From: Patescibacteria group bacterium
GTDB taxonomy: Bacteria > Patescibacteriota > UBA1384 > UBA12157 > JAENIV01
NCBI GenBank assembly: GCA_023485405.1
Contig: JAMCZU010000002.1
Location: 1 to 51,245 of the forward strand
Direction of reading: 5' to 3'
DNA: 51,245 bases
Part shown: in pieces, positions 43,043-50,988 of the stretch
How the letters are laid out: each line of letters begins with the position of its first letter
Position numbering within the stretch: the first letter of the stretch is position 1
Notes under the pieces: model-generated
The model's input: the letters and a program-made list of their open reading frames with translations, nothing else
Databases searched by the model: none
Told to the model about the DNA's origin: nothing
Program-made: the position numbers and the translations under genes

Positions 43043-43989
43043 CGCTCATTAGCTCCGTCGTCTTGGCGGGGCTTTCTATTTCTTAGCCCATGAAAAGCTT
43101 GGTGAACTTCATATAAATTTTTATCGGTGACGTGAGTATAAATTTGGGTCGTCGCAATATTTTCATGGCCAAGTAATGACTGAACAGCCCGCAAATCAGA
43201 ACCAGAAAAAAGTAAATCGGTGGCGAAAGTATGTCTTAACGAATGCGGCGTAATTATTTTTGTAATCCCGCTTGCTTTGGCATATTTTCTGATCATTCGC
43301 TGAACAGAGCGCGGAGTTATGCCTTTTGCTTGGTGTTTAATATCAATTTCTGATTTATTAGTATGCCCATAAGAGACGAAAAGATATTCCGATTGATCGG
43401 TTCGAATATTTAAATATTTTTGCAGCGATAATTTAGCGTTCTCATCTAAAAAGACTACTCGGATTTTTCCTCCCTTTCCTTTAATTGAAAATTCTGGTTT
43501 TTTAAGATTAATGTCATCTTTTTTAAGACTGCAAAGTTCTGAAACACGAAGGCCGGTTGAAAAAAATAAGTCTAGGATAGCTTTGTCTCGTAATCCTTGA
43601 ATAGTTTTCAAATCGGGTTGATTTAATAACACATCCAGTTCATCGTCGGTGAGAAAAATTAATTCTTTTTGACTGGTTTTAGCTAATTCTATTCTTTCGG
43701 CGGCCAAGACATTGATATTTTTCCTATTTTGTAAAAAAGTTAAAAAGGACCTTAAAGCAATTAAATAATAATTTTGGGTGCTCTTAGAAATATTTGTTCT
43801 GTTAAGCGCTAAGCGAAATTTTCTGATTAAATCTAAATCGATTTTTTCCGGATTTTCGATTTGGTTTTCTTTAGCAAAAACGCTAAATGTTCGTAGATAA
43901 CGATCGTAATTTTTAGTACTAGCAATAGTGCGGCCTTTTTCAACCTCCATATATTCTAAAAAATCGGTAATCAGAGAATTTATTGACAT
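43039..43989 (-). CDS. Tyrosine recombinase (XerC/XerD-like)
   Basis: A 316-residue enzyme. The N-terminal SAM-like DNA-binding domain (1-110) begins LITDFLEYMEVEKGRTIAS. The catalytic domain has TGLRVSELCSL (first Arg), KGGKIRVVFL (Lys), HSLRHTFATDLL (His and second Arg), LLGHENIATTQIYTHV (His and nucleophile Tyr). Size and motifs fit dimer resolution at dif, but integrase roles cannot be excluded. No attachment site is evident beside it. A TTGACA-17-TAAAAT promoter puts transcription start at the ATG. Confidence 0.92.
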   Translation of the reverse strand: MSINSLITDFLEYMEVEKGRTIASTKNYDRYLRTFSVFAKENQIENPEKIDLDLIRKFRLALNRTNISKSTQNYYLIALRSFLTFLQNRKNINVLAAERIELAKTSQKELIFLTDDELDVLLNQPDLKTIQGLRDKAILDLFFSTGLRVSELCSLKKDDINLKKPEFSIKGKGGKIRVVFLDENAKLSLQKYLNIRTDQSEYLFVSYGHTNKSEIDIKHQAKGITPRSVQRMIRKYAKASGITKIITPHSLRHTFATDLLFSGSDLRAVQSLLGHENIATTQIYTHVTDKNLYEVHQAFHGLRNRKPRQDDGANER

Positions 43990-43995
43990 AATTAA

Positions 43996-44024
43996 ATTTT
44001 ACGACGCATTTTCTTTATTGTCAA
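43996..44024 (-). promoter_or_regulatory. Leaderless promoter of the Xer gene
   Basis: TTGACA (44019-44024), 17 bases, TAAAAT (43996-44001) on the minus strand; the ATG starts 6 bases later (43989). Confidence 0.7.
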
Positions 44025-44071
44025 AAAGAAATAATTCTGATAAGTTTAGAAGAGAAAGAAAGGTATTAAAA

Positions 44072-44644
44072 ATGATCCATCAAATAACTGCCATTGACGA
44101 AAGAATTGTTTTAAGTTTAAACTCTTTTTTTGCCAAGCATAGTAACACAATTATTGATAAATTTTTTGCGGAGTACCTGATTTATTCTTTACCGGTTATT
44201 TTACTTGTTTTATGGTTTTACTCAAAGGATTCAAAAAAAGTCACACTACGAGCTTTGTTTTCGGTTATTTTGGCTTGGCCGATTTTGGCTTATACGATTG
44301 GCAATTTAATTAACCGACCCCGGCCTTTTGAGATCACCGGGATTCAAGAATTGGTTTTTCATCGGCCGGATTATTCTTTTCCTTCAGATCATGCTAGCGC
44401 TCTTTTTGCCGTCGCTTTTTCTTTGTGGTTTTCTGGGTATAAGAAATTGGCTTGGGCAATATTAGCTATGGCGATTGTCGTTTCTTTCTTTAGGGTGGCC
44501 ACAGCGATTCATTTCCCAACTGATATTTTAGGTGGATTGGCCATTGGACTGCTTTCTGCTTATTTAATTGATCTTTTTGACAAGCCATTAAATATTATTT
44601 ACAGTTTTATTTTAAAAATTTGTCGAGTTTTGCATTTAGCCTAA
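44072..44644 (+). CDS. PAP2-family phosphatase (undecaprenyl-diphosphatase-like)
   Basis: A 190-residue membrane protein with about five segments. The three lipid-phosphatase signatures are NLINRPRPFE (the KxxxxxxRP site, with Asn before), PSDHAS, and RVATAIHFPTDILGG. It probably recycles undecaprenyl pyrophosphate for the cell-wall and glycan pathways. ATG 44072 follows AGAAAGAAAGG; an upstream extension would run into the divergent Xer promoter. Its TAA is followed in the same frame by the next membrane ORF. Confidence 0.88.
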   Translation: MIHQITAIDERIVLSLNSFFAKHSNTIIDKFFAEYLIYSLPVILLVLWFYSKDSKKVTLRALFSVILAWPILAYTIGNLINRPRPFEITGIQELVFHRPDYSFPSDHASALFAVAFSLWFSGYKKLAWAILAMAIVVSFFRVATAIHFPTDILGGLAIGLLSAYLIDLFDKPLNIIYSFILKICRVLHLA

Positions 44645-44797
44645 AAAGGCGGTTTTATTAACAAAAATGTTCATAAATTTATTGATTACGTAGCTTTTGT
44701 CATCTCGGCCTTTTTTAGTCCTTATGTTACAGCCCTAGTTTTTATTATTTTAATTAGCTATCACTATTCTCGTAATTTAAGTCAGTTTTTACCTTGG

Positions 44798-45262
44798 ATG
44801 ATCACATTTTTACTATTTGCGATCATTATCCCTGGTTTTTATGTTTTATGGCTATTGGAATCTCGGCAGATTCGCGATCTTCATATTTCTGATAAAAATG
44901 ATCGAAAAATCCCTTTTCTTTTAGCCGGTGTTTCGTCAGTGATTGGTGCTTTCTTACTTTTTATTTTAGGCGCGGCCAAACCCGTGACAGTAATCGGCGC
45001 GGCTTATGCGATTAATGTTGTCGGAGTGGCACTTCTGACTCAAGTGTGGAAAGTGAGTATTCATACGGCTCTTTTTTCAGCAATTGCGACGATTTCGGTT
45101 ATTCTTTTTGGCATTCATCTATGGTGGTTGTATTTGTTTTTAATCCCTTTAGCGTGGTCGAGGATTCATCGGAAACGGCATACTATCTGGCAAGCGGTGG
45201 CGGGATCTTTAATCGCTTTCGTTTTAACGGCCGCTACTTTTTGGTTTTTCGGCTACCTTTAA
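44798..45262 (+). CDS. Membrane protein, PAP2-superfamily-like, with uncertain N-terminus
   Basis: The ATG gives 154 residues with about five hydrophobic segments and HRKRHTIWQAVAGSLIA, resembling the end of PAP2-like proteins. Fifty-one codons upstream in the same frame (44645-44797) also look coding, with FIDYVAFVISAFFSPYVTAL then VFIILISYHYS, and have no stop, but also no ATG, GTG or TTG. An out-of-frame ATG at 44667 would give MFIN then hit TAG. So the start is missing, frameshifted or non-standard. Confidence 0.6.
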   Translation: MITFLLFAIIIPGFYVLWLLESRQIRDLHISDKNDRKIPFLLAGVSSVIGAFLLFILGAAKPVTVIGAAYAINVVGVALLTQVWKVSIHTALFSAIATISVILFGIHLWWLYLFLIPLAWSRIHRKRHTIWQAVAGSLIAFVLTAATFWFFGYL

Positions 45263-45357
45263 TATCCACACTAATAACTAATTAAAACTAATAACGAATA
45301 TCGAATTATCAATGATGTAGAACAGTATTAGTTATTAGTTAAGATTCGTTATTAGCG
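45263..45357. repeat. AT-rich inverted repeat of CTAATAAC words, copy g
   Basis: The left arm has ACTAATAACTAATTAAAAC then TAATAACGAAT; the right arm (GTATTAGTTATTAGTTAAG, ATTCGTTATTAGCG) is its approximate reverse complement. It fills the gap before the DedA gene. Its word set differs from copies a-f. Confidence 0.65.
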
Positions 45358-45364
45358 AGGTAAT

Positions 45365-45985
45365 ATGGCAAGTATTATTTTATCCACAATTGCATCTTGG
45401 ATTATGGGGGTAATTAGTACCCTTGGCTATGGTGGAGTAGCTCTTTTAATGGCGATTGAATCAGCTAATATTCCACTACCTTCAGAAATAATTATGCCTT
45501 TTTCTGGATTTTTAGTGGCCAAAGGTGAACTGAATCTTTGGTTAGTGGGACTCTCTGGTGCTATTGGCTGTGTGATTGGTTCAATTTTTTCTTATTGGTT
45601 GGGAGCGTGGGGTGGTAGACCATTAATCGAAAAATATGGTAAATATATTTTTATTTCTCATCACGATTTGGATTTAGCGGATAAATGGTTTAAAAAACAT
45701 GGTGAAGTCACCGTTTTTGTGGGAAGACTTTTACCAGTAATTAGAACATTTATTTCTTTTCCGGCAGGCATTGCCAGAATGAATTTTTGGCGATTTGTGG
45801 TTTATTCTTTTTTAGGGTCTTTACCGTGGTCGCTGGCTTTGGCTTTTATTGGTCAAAAATTAGGCGAAAACTGGGAAAGCCTGCGTCGCTATTTTCATGG
45901 ATTTGATTGGGTTATTCTAGGACTAATAGTGATTGGTATTATTTGGTGGATCAGAAGACATCTAAAGCAAAATTCTAAGCACTAA
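45365..45985 (+). CDS. DedA-family membrane protein
   Basis: A 206-residue SNARE-associated/DedA protein with about five membrane segments. GVALLMAIESANIPLPSEIIMPFSGF is the acidic re-entrant block, and FVGRLLPVIRTFISFPAG with the basic pair is the second signature. DedA proteins are implicated in undecaprenyl-phosphate or lipid flipping, which would fit beside PAP2. The GAGG ribosome site is supplied by the edge of repeat g. Confidence 0.92.
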   Translation: MASIILSTIASWIMGVISTLGYGGVALLMAIESANIPLPSEIIMPFSGFLVAKGELNLWLVGLSGAIGCVIGSIFSYWLGAWGGRPLIEKYGKYIFISHHDLDLADKWFKKHGEVTVFVGRLLPVIRTFISFPAGIARMNFWRFVVYSFLGSLPWSLALAFIGQKLGENWESLRRYFHGFDWVILGLIVIGIIWWIRRHLKQNSKH

Positions 45986-46626
45986 TCAATGGACATATCT
46001 TCAGGTTCTTCTTCTTTGCCGTCATATTGGCTTGGAGCAGTTTTATCATCTGGTGATTTAAAACGATCTTCATTTTTTGACTTATCTTCTACTGGTGGTT
46101 CTTGGGAAAATTGAACATCAATTTTATCACCTTGGGGTGACGGTGTTGGTGTGGTTTTGGATGGTACAGGATTACTAGGAGGTGGCGTGGATGTTTGGCT
46201 GGCAATAGCCACTGGAGCAGGGTTCTGAACAGAAGGTTTAGGTGGTTGTGGTGCGGCAAACCCAGCTGGTTTGGGTGATTCAGCTTTAGTTAGTGGTGCT
46301 ACTGGTGGTTTCGGTGGAGGTGGAGGAGTGGTTTGAATTGGTGGTGTCGGATTCGGCGTCACAGGTTTTGAATGTTCGACCATTGGTGGTAAGCCCACTT
46401 TTTCCGGCGCCTTTTTAATTTCTTCTTTCACATTTTCAACTTTTGCTTCACCGCCAGTGATATGTTCTAAATATTTTACATCAACAATCGCCACGGCTGG
46501 TTTGCCGCCTTTGGTGAGAACATAGAGTTTGTCTTTTTGGACTTCGTTAACAATTTGAGAAAAATGATCACGTGCCTCAGTTAGGGGAATGATATTCTCT
46601 AATGAAACCTTGAGTGGATTTTCCAT
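45982..46626 (-). CDS. Phd/YefM-like domain protein with Pro-rich tail
   Basis: A 214-residue protein. Residues about 11-58 (IIPLTEARDHFSQIVNEVQK, YVLTKGGKPAVAIVDVKYLEHI) match the prevent-host-death antitoxin fold. The rest is Pro/Thr/Ser-rich and ends acidic (EEEPEDMSID). Typical Phd antitoxins are about 80 residues and lie next to a toxin; no toxin is adjacent here. It may be a DNA-binding regulator with a disordered tail. AAAAGGAGG precedes the ATG. It converges on dedA with a 4-base overlap. Confidence 0.75.
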   Translation of the reverse strand: MENPLKVSLENIIPLTEARDHFSQIVNEVQKDKLYVLTKGGKPAVAIVDVKYLEHITGGEAKVENVKEEIKKAPEKVGLPPMVEHSKPVTPNPTPPIQTTPPPPPKPPVAPLTKAESPKPAGFAAPQPPKPSVQNPAPVAIASQTSTPPPSNPVPSKTTPTPSPQGDKIDVQFSQEPPVEDKSKNEDRFKSPDDKTAPSQYDGKEEEPEDMSID

Positions 46627-46724
46627 AAAAACCTCCTTTTAAATGGTCATTTTAATCATATAATGTGATTGATTTTTCGTCAAGATTATTCTAGAATAAA
46701 GAAGGGTCTTTTGAGGTCAAGGCC

Positions 46725-46753
46725 TTGACAAATCACCACTTTTGTGGTATAGT
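46725..46753 (+). promoter_or_regulatory. Strong sigma70 promoter with palindromic spacer
   Basis: TTGACA (46725-46730), 17 bases, TATAGT (46748-46753). The spacer contains ACCAC-TTTT-GTGGT (46735-46748), reaching the -10 box, as in the PEP-CTERM promoter. Confidence 0.8.
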
Positions 46754-46805
46754 ATATGGTTCGAAAGAAAATCAGATACTCTGTACAGGGAGGTAAGAGA
46801 TAATT

Positions 46806-47102
46806 ATGGGAAAGATAGCTTTGGTGGTTCTGGTTGTAATAGCGGTATTTTTTGGCCTGGCTTGGGTTGTCAACGGTTATCCGGTTTGGCGGCTCGAGTA
46901 TCTGCAGCCAACTGGTCATTGGGACTTTGGGAACTTGCTCTTAATGTATTCGTATCTTATTTTCATAGTCCATGACTGGTTAACTTGCACAATTGTGGGA
47001 GTGATGGTAATTATTGCCGGGGCTTTAGTCTGGCATTATGGTCGTTCTGATAAACCATCTCCGCCCCCGAGTTACAGATTTAAAACATTCTTAGACGGCT
47101 AG
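46806..47102 (+). CDS. Small membrane protein, hypothetical
   Basis: A 98-residue protein with membrane segments at about 4-24, 44-58 and 61-79, then a short polar tail (GRSDKPSPPPSYRFKTFLDG). No family recognised. It is a one-gene unit with a strong promoter, a GGGAGGT ribosome site and its own terminator. Its base use is less AT-biased than that of neighbours. It might be a recent arrival or a highly expressed envelope protein. Confidence 0.65.
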   Translation: MGKIALVVLVVIAVFFGLAWVVNGYPVWRLEYLQPTGHWDFGNLLLMYSYLIFIVHDWLTCTIVGVMVIIAGALVWHYGRSDKPSPPPSYRFKTFLDG

Positions 47103-47133
47103 TAAAGCCGCGTGTTTTTTCTTCTTTCATTGG

Positions 47134-47164
47134 GGCCCCGGCATTATGTCCGGGGTCTTTTTTT
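47134..47164 (+). terminator. Rho-independent terminator
   Basis: GGCCCCGG (47134-47141), loop CATTATGT, CCGGGGTC (47150-47157), seven T. Confidence 0.9.
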
Positions 47165-47176
47165 AAATAAAATAAT

Positions 47177-47291
47177 GGCCCAGTGGTAGTCAGCCTGTCT
47201 GGGCCAAAGAGATAGATCCCGGCCTCACTTGGGAGACAGTATTAGTCTGGAAGCAAGGTTAGACGCGGGATATTGGGTATAAACCCTTTTT
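47177..47291 (+). ncRNA. Candidate structured small RNA, unnamed
   Basis: No ORF fits. Hairpin 1 is GGCCCAG/CTGGGCC (47177-47183 with 47199-47205). Hairpin 2 is ATCCCG/CGGGAT (47216-47221 with 47266-47271), enclosing GTCT/AGAC (47245-47248 with 47261-47264). It ends in GGGT-ATAA-ACCC then five T (47275-47291), like a terminator. A TAAAAT (47168-47173) could be a -10 box but no convincing -35 is seen. It does not match SRP RNA, tmRNA, 6S or a riboswitch that I recognise. Confidence 0.4.
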
Positions 47292-47331
47292 CATTGTAAG
47301 AGTCAATTATATCTTGTCAACATTCAAAAAT

Positions 47332-47360
47332 TTGAAATTTAAAAAATTTTCAGGTATATT
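47332..47360 (+). promoter_or_regulatory. Leaderless promoter of the M16 peptidase gene
   Basis: TTGAAA (47332-47337), 17 bases, TATATT (47355-47360). The ATG at 47367 is 6 bases further on. Confidence 0.7.
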
Positions 47361-47366
47361 TAACAT

Positions 47367-48641
47367 ATGTTAAATCATAAATTAACTATTCTTTCTAATG
47401 GCTTAAGACTTATTACAGCACCACTGGAAAATACCAAAGCAGTGACTGTACTCTTTTTAGTGGGCGTTGGTTCTCGTTATGAAACGAAAGATCTTAATGG
47501 TATCTCTCATTTTTTAGAACATATGTTTTTTAAGGGAACGGCTAAGCGTCCAAAAACCATTGATATTGCTAAAGCGCTTGATGCCGTCGGCGCCAGTTAC
47601 AATGCTTTTACTTCTGAAGAAAACACTGGTTTTTTTGTGAGAGCCGCCTCCGAACATTTTGAACTCGCTTTAGATATTTTGTTTGATATGCTTTATAACT
47701 CTACTTTTAAAGATGAAGAAATCGAACGCGAAAAAGGAGTAATTATTGAAGAGATTAATATGTATCAAGATCTGCCTCAAAGTTATATTTCAGAGGTGGC
47801 TAAACAGCTTTTTTATGGTGATCAACCTTTGGGTTGGCAAACAACGGGTCTTAAAGAAACGGTCCAAAAATTTTCAAGAAAAGATTTCGTCAATTATCGT
47901 GATAAATTTTATACGCCAGAGAATATGATTGTAGCGATTGCCGGCGGGAAAAATAGTGTGCCTTGGCAAGAAAAAATTCAAGAATTTTTTCAAAAAGTCG
48001 AGTCAAAAAAGAAGGCAGATTATATTAAAATTGAAGAAAATCAAACAAAACCAGGGTTAAAAATCCATTTTAAAAAAACTGATCAAGCTCATTTAATTTT
48101 AGGTTTTCGCACTATTGCGCGAACTAGTCCAGAGCGTCCGGTTTTAAGAGTTTTAAATAATATTTTTGGTGAAACAATGTCTTCCAGGCTCTTTACGGAA
48201 GTGCGAGAACGAAGAGGCCTCGCTTATTATGTTTCTTCAGAGATGGCCGATTTTCAAGATGCGGGTGTTTTTGGCGCAGCAGCCGGAGTGGATATTTCCC
48301 GGGCCGAAGAAGCGGTTAAAGTTATCTTAGAAGAATTTAATAGATTAAAGAAAGAAGAAGTGGCATTTGAAGAACTTCAAAGAGCTAAAGAAAATCTTAA
48401 AGGACGAATGTATTTGAGTCTGGAAGAGTCTTTTGCGGTGGCGGAATTTCTAGCCGAGCAGAAACTCTTTTGGGATAAAATTGAGCAACCAGAAGATTTA
48501 ATTAAAAAATATGAAAAAGTAACTGCTTCAGATATTAAAAAATTTGCTAATGATTATTTTGTAGGAAAAAACTTAAATTTAGCGATGATTGGTCCGTTTC
48601 AAGACAAGGCCAATTTTCAAAAATTACTAGAAAGATTCTAA
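47367..48641 (+). CDS. M16-family zinc metallopeptidase (pitrilysin-like)
   Basis: A 424-residue protein of the size of single-unit processing-peptidase-like enzymes. SHFLEHMFFKGT carries the inverted zinc motif HxxEH (H48, E51, H52), with distal Glu candidates in EREKGVIIEEINMYQD. The C-terminal inactive-type half has SSRLFTEVRERRGLAYYVSS. It degrades peptides in the cytoplasm or near the membrane; no signal peptide is visible. It is followed directly by ndk. Confidence 0.93.
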   Translation: MLNHKLTILSNGLRLITAPLENTKAVTVLFLVGVGSRYETKDLNGISHFLEHMFFKGTAKRPKTIDIAKALDAVGASYNAFTSEENTGFFVRAASEHFELALDILFDMLYNSTFKDEEIEREKGVIIEEINMYQDLPQSYISEVAKQLFYGDQPLGWQTTGLKETVQKFSRKDFVNYRDKFYTPENMIVAIAGGKNSVPWQEKIQEFFQKVESKKKADYIKIEENQTKPGLKIHFKKTDQAHLILGFRTIARTSPERPVLRVLNNIFGETMSSRLFTEVRERRGLAYYVSSEMADFQDAGVFGAAAGVDISRAEEAVKVILEEFNRLKKEEVAFEELQRAKENLKGRMYLSLEESFAVAEFLAEQKLFWDKIEQPEDLIKKYEKVTASDIKKFANDYFVGKNLNLAMIGPFQDKANFQKLLERF

Positions 48642-49235
48642 ATGCCTAAAGAAAGAACTTTAATTGCGATTAAGCCGGAATCAATCCAAAGACATCTTAT
48701 TGGTGAATTTATCTCCAAATTTGAGAAGCGAGGTTTGAAGCTAGTTGCTTGTAAAATGATTGCGCCGACAAAAGAACAAGTTGGCAAGCATTATCCGGAT
48801 GATGAGGAATGGTATGTTTCTAATGGTACTAAAACTTATGAAAACTATAAATCAAAAGGTATTGATCCTGGTATGGGTCCGATTGATTTAGCGAAACTTA
48901 CTCGGAGTCGGCTAATGGAACATTTAACTGATCGTCCGGTAATATTTATGGTTTGGCAAGGTCCTCATGCCTGTGCTTTAGGACGTAAAACTGCCGGTGC
49001 GACTAATCCACTGGTGGCTGATATTGGCTCTATCCGTGGAGACTATTCCATGGAAAGTTACGAATTATCCGATGGTTTGGGCCGAGTAATTCATACTTTA
49101 ATTCATGCTTCCGGCTCACCCGAAGAAGCCGAAAAAGAAATTGCGATTTGGTTTAAAAAAGAAGAAATCCTTGATTACGATTTAGTGATGGAAGATGTTT
49201 TATACACTAAAAATTGGGGCAAAATTAAAAAATGA
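48642..49235 (+). CDS. ndk: Nucleoside diphosphate kinase, long form
   Basis: A 197-residue enzyme that balances NDP/NTP pools. The start RTLIAIKPESIQRHLIGE holds the ATP-site Lys, and HTLIHASGSPEEAEKEI holds phospho-acceptor His155. A segment of roughly 45 residues (YVSNGTKTYENYKSKGIDPG and following) is inserted in the middle relative to the usual 130-150-residue enzymes. It starts right after the M16 stop and overlaps the next gene by ATGA. Confidence 0.9.
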   Translation: MPKERTLIAIKPESIQRHLIGEFISKFEKRGLKLVACKMIAPTKEQVGKHYPDDEEWYVSNGTKTYENYKSKGIDPGMGPIDLAKLTRSRLMEHLTDRPVIFMVWQGPHACALGRKTAGATNPLVADIGSIRGDYSMESYELSDGLGRVIHTLIHASGSPEEAEKEIAIWFKKEEILDYDLVMEDVLYTKNWGKIKK

Positions 49236-50323
49236 TCCGTGCTTATTTACCATCTTTTGTCATTAGTGCTTTAATTTGCGGGGGCCTGACTTTTTATGTC
49301 AGGCTTATTGCTCAAAAATTAAAATTATTTGATCAACCTTCGCCTCGAAAAATCCATCCCTATCCTTTACCGCGGTTAGGCGGGGTGGCCATTGTGATTA
49401 CTTTTCTAATTATGACCGTTGGCTATATTTTTGCTTCCCGCCGGCTTAATTTTGGCGAGCATCTGTGGTTTGCTGATCAAAAATTAATGGGGGTGATCTT
49501 AGGACTCATTGTTTTGTTAATCGTTGGTATTTTAGATGATATTCGTGGTGTTGCACCTTTAAAGAAATTATTTTGGCAACTTACAGCTGCTGTTATTGTT
49601 GTTTCTTTTGGTGTTTCAATCAGTTTTCTTCGTTTGCCTTTTGGTAGTCACGTTGATTTGACCAACCCACAAATTTATTTTACTTTGTTTGGCCACGGCT
49701 TTAATATTGAAATTCTCGGAGATTTTATCTCGGTTTTTTGGATTCTTCTGTTGATTAATACCTTTAATTTTTTAGATGGTTTAGATGGTTTGGCTACTGG
49801 CATCTCTTTAATTTCAGCGATTGTCATTTTCTTTTTAAGTATTAGTTTAGGACAAGATGCTAGTGCGCTACTTGCAGCCGTTATTGCGGGGACGGCGTTG
49901 GGATTTTTACCTTGGAATTTTAATCCGGCGCGGATCTTTTTGGGTGATTCCGGCAGTATGGCTTTGGGCTATCTGATTGGGGTGTTAGCGATGATTTCCG
50001 GAGGAAAACTGGCCACTTCTTTTTTGGTTTTAGGAATACCGGTTTTAGATGTGGGTTGGGTGGTTTTACGGCGCCTATTTAAAGGGAAATCACCTTTTTT
50101 GGCCGATCGGCGTCATTTGCATCATCGTCTTTTGACCGCCGGGTTAACGCAAAAGCAATCAGTTATCCTTTTGTATATTATTTCAATGATTTTTGGCACG
50201 GTGGCGATTATTTCTAAAACCCAAGAAAAGATAACTGCTTTATTAATCCTTATTGGTCTAATGATTGCTTTAGCTTTAATGCTAGTTATATTAGAATTAA
50301 GAAAGAGAACTCGAAATGGATAA
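49232..50323 (+). CDS. WecA/MraY-like polyprenyl-phosphate GlcNAc-1-phosphate transferase
   Basis: A 363-residue protein with about 10-11 membrane segments. RKIHPYPLPRLGGVAI, LLIVGILDDIRG (DD pair), NTFNFLDGLDGLA, FLGDSGSMALG and RRHLHHRLL are the MraY/WecA signatures; the C-terminal His-rich motif favours WecA/TagO over MraY. It starts lipid-linked glycan synthesis by moving a sugar phosphate to undecaprenyl phosphate. It overlaps ndk by ATGA. Confidence 0.93.
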   Translation: MIRAYLPSFVISALICGGLTFYVRLIAQKLKLFDQPSPRKIHPYPLPRLGGVAIVITFLIMTVGYIFASRRLNFGEHLWFADQKLMGVILGLIVLLIVGILDDIRGVAPLKKLFWQLTAAVIVVSFGVSISFLRLPFGSHVDLTNPQIYFTLFGHGFNIEILGDFISVFWILLLINTFNFLDGLDGLATGISLISAIVIFFLSISLGQDASALLAAVIAGTALGFLPWNFNPARIFLGDSGSMALGYLIGVLAMISGGKLATSFLVLGIPVLDVGWVVLRRLFKGKSPFLADRRHLHHRLLTAGLTQKQSVILLYIISMIFGTVAIISKTQEKITALLILIGLMIALALMLVILELRKRTRNG

Positions 50324-50414
50324 GAAATCCTGCATTAGAATCATTTTAATTATTGTCGTTATTTTGGTTGCTTTAGGGATGATTGCGCCATTTGTGACTA
50401 GACTTTGGCGATAA
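50316..50414 (+). CDS. 32-residue membrane microprotein
   Basis: The ATG overlaps the last eight bases of the WecA-like gene in another frame, the arrangement of coupled translation. The product MDKKSCIRII...FVTRLWR has one membrane helix (about 7-24) with basic residues at both ends. The next gene starts 4 bases after its stop. Size limits certainty. Confidence 0.45.
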   Translation: MDKKSCIRIILIIVVILVALGMIAPFVTRLWR

Positions 50415-50418
50415 AAAT

Positions 50419-50985
50419 ATGACTCAAAAACTTTATTGTTATGTTGATGAAACGGGCCAGGACACTAAAGGCGAGATTTTTATCGTTTCAATTGTTGTTA
50501 CCAAAGATAACAGATACGAAATAGAAAAATTACTTGAGAAAATAGAAACTGAGACAGGTAAACTAAAAACAAAGTGGTCCAAAAGTAAGCGAGAGTTGCA
50601 GTCCGCTTACATTGAACGGGTTTTTGATACAGTAGTTTTTAAAAACTCTATTTTTTACTCTTTAACAAAGAATAGCAAAACATATAAAGATACAATGTTA
50701 GTGACAATTGCCACTGCTGTAAATATGGTTAAGACCAAAGAAAAAACAAAAGCATCAGTTTTTATAGATGGGTTAGAACGAAAAGAAATTTTAATGGTTA
50801 AAACCGGGTTAAGACGAATTGGATTAAATACAGAAAAGGTGAGAGGTATAAAAGACGAAAGCAATGCAATTATAAGGTTAGCAGATGCAATAGCAGGTTT
50901 AGTCAGGAAAAAAGTTAAAGGTGCTCCGTATGCTGAGAAACTTTATTTGATTGGTATTAAAAAGGAAGTTTTGAGGCCTCTTTAA
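50419..50985 (+). CDS. DUF3800-domain protein
   Basis: A 188-residue protein. LYCYVDETGQ (5-14) gives an Asp-Glu pair, SVFIDGLERKE gives another Asp, and KDESNAIIRLADAIAGLVRK gives a late Asp pair. This matches the RNase H-like DUF3800 family found beside defence and mobile genes. Nuclease activity is plausible but unproven. It sits next to a transposase remnant at the window edge. Confidence 0.8.
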   Translation: MTQKLYCYVDETGQDTKGEIFIVSIVVTKDNRYEIEKLLEKIETETGKLKTKWSKSKRELQSAYIERVFDTVVFKNSIFYSLTKNSKTYKDTMLVTIATAVNMVKTKEKTKASVFIDGLERKEILMVKTGLRRIGLNTEKVRGIKDESNAIIRLADAIAGLVRKKVKGAPYAEKLYLIGIKKEVLRPL

Positions 50986-50988
50986 AAC

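Noticed and set aside
43039-43989. Integron or prophage integrase
   Set aside because: No attC array, attachment-site repeat or phage genes lie nearby. Size and motifs fit a chromosomal XerC/D-type recombinase equally well.
43928-44071. Longer N-terminus of the PAP2 phosphatase
   Set aside because: It overlaps the start and promoter of the divergent Xer gene. ATG 44072 has a purine-rich ribosome site.
47177-47291. SRP RNA, tmRNA, 6S RNA or a known riboswitch
   Set aside because: The GGAAGCAAGG stretch recalls SRP RNA, but CTGGAAGC is not closed by complementary bases. No other known core motif was recognised.
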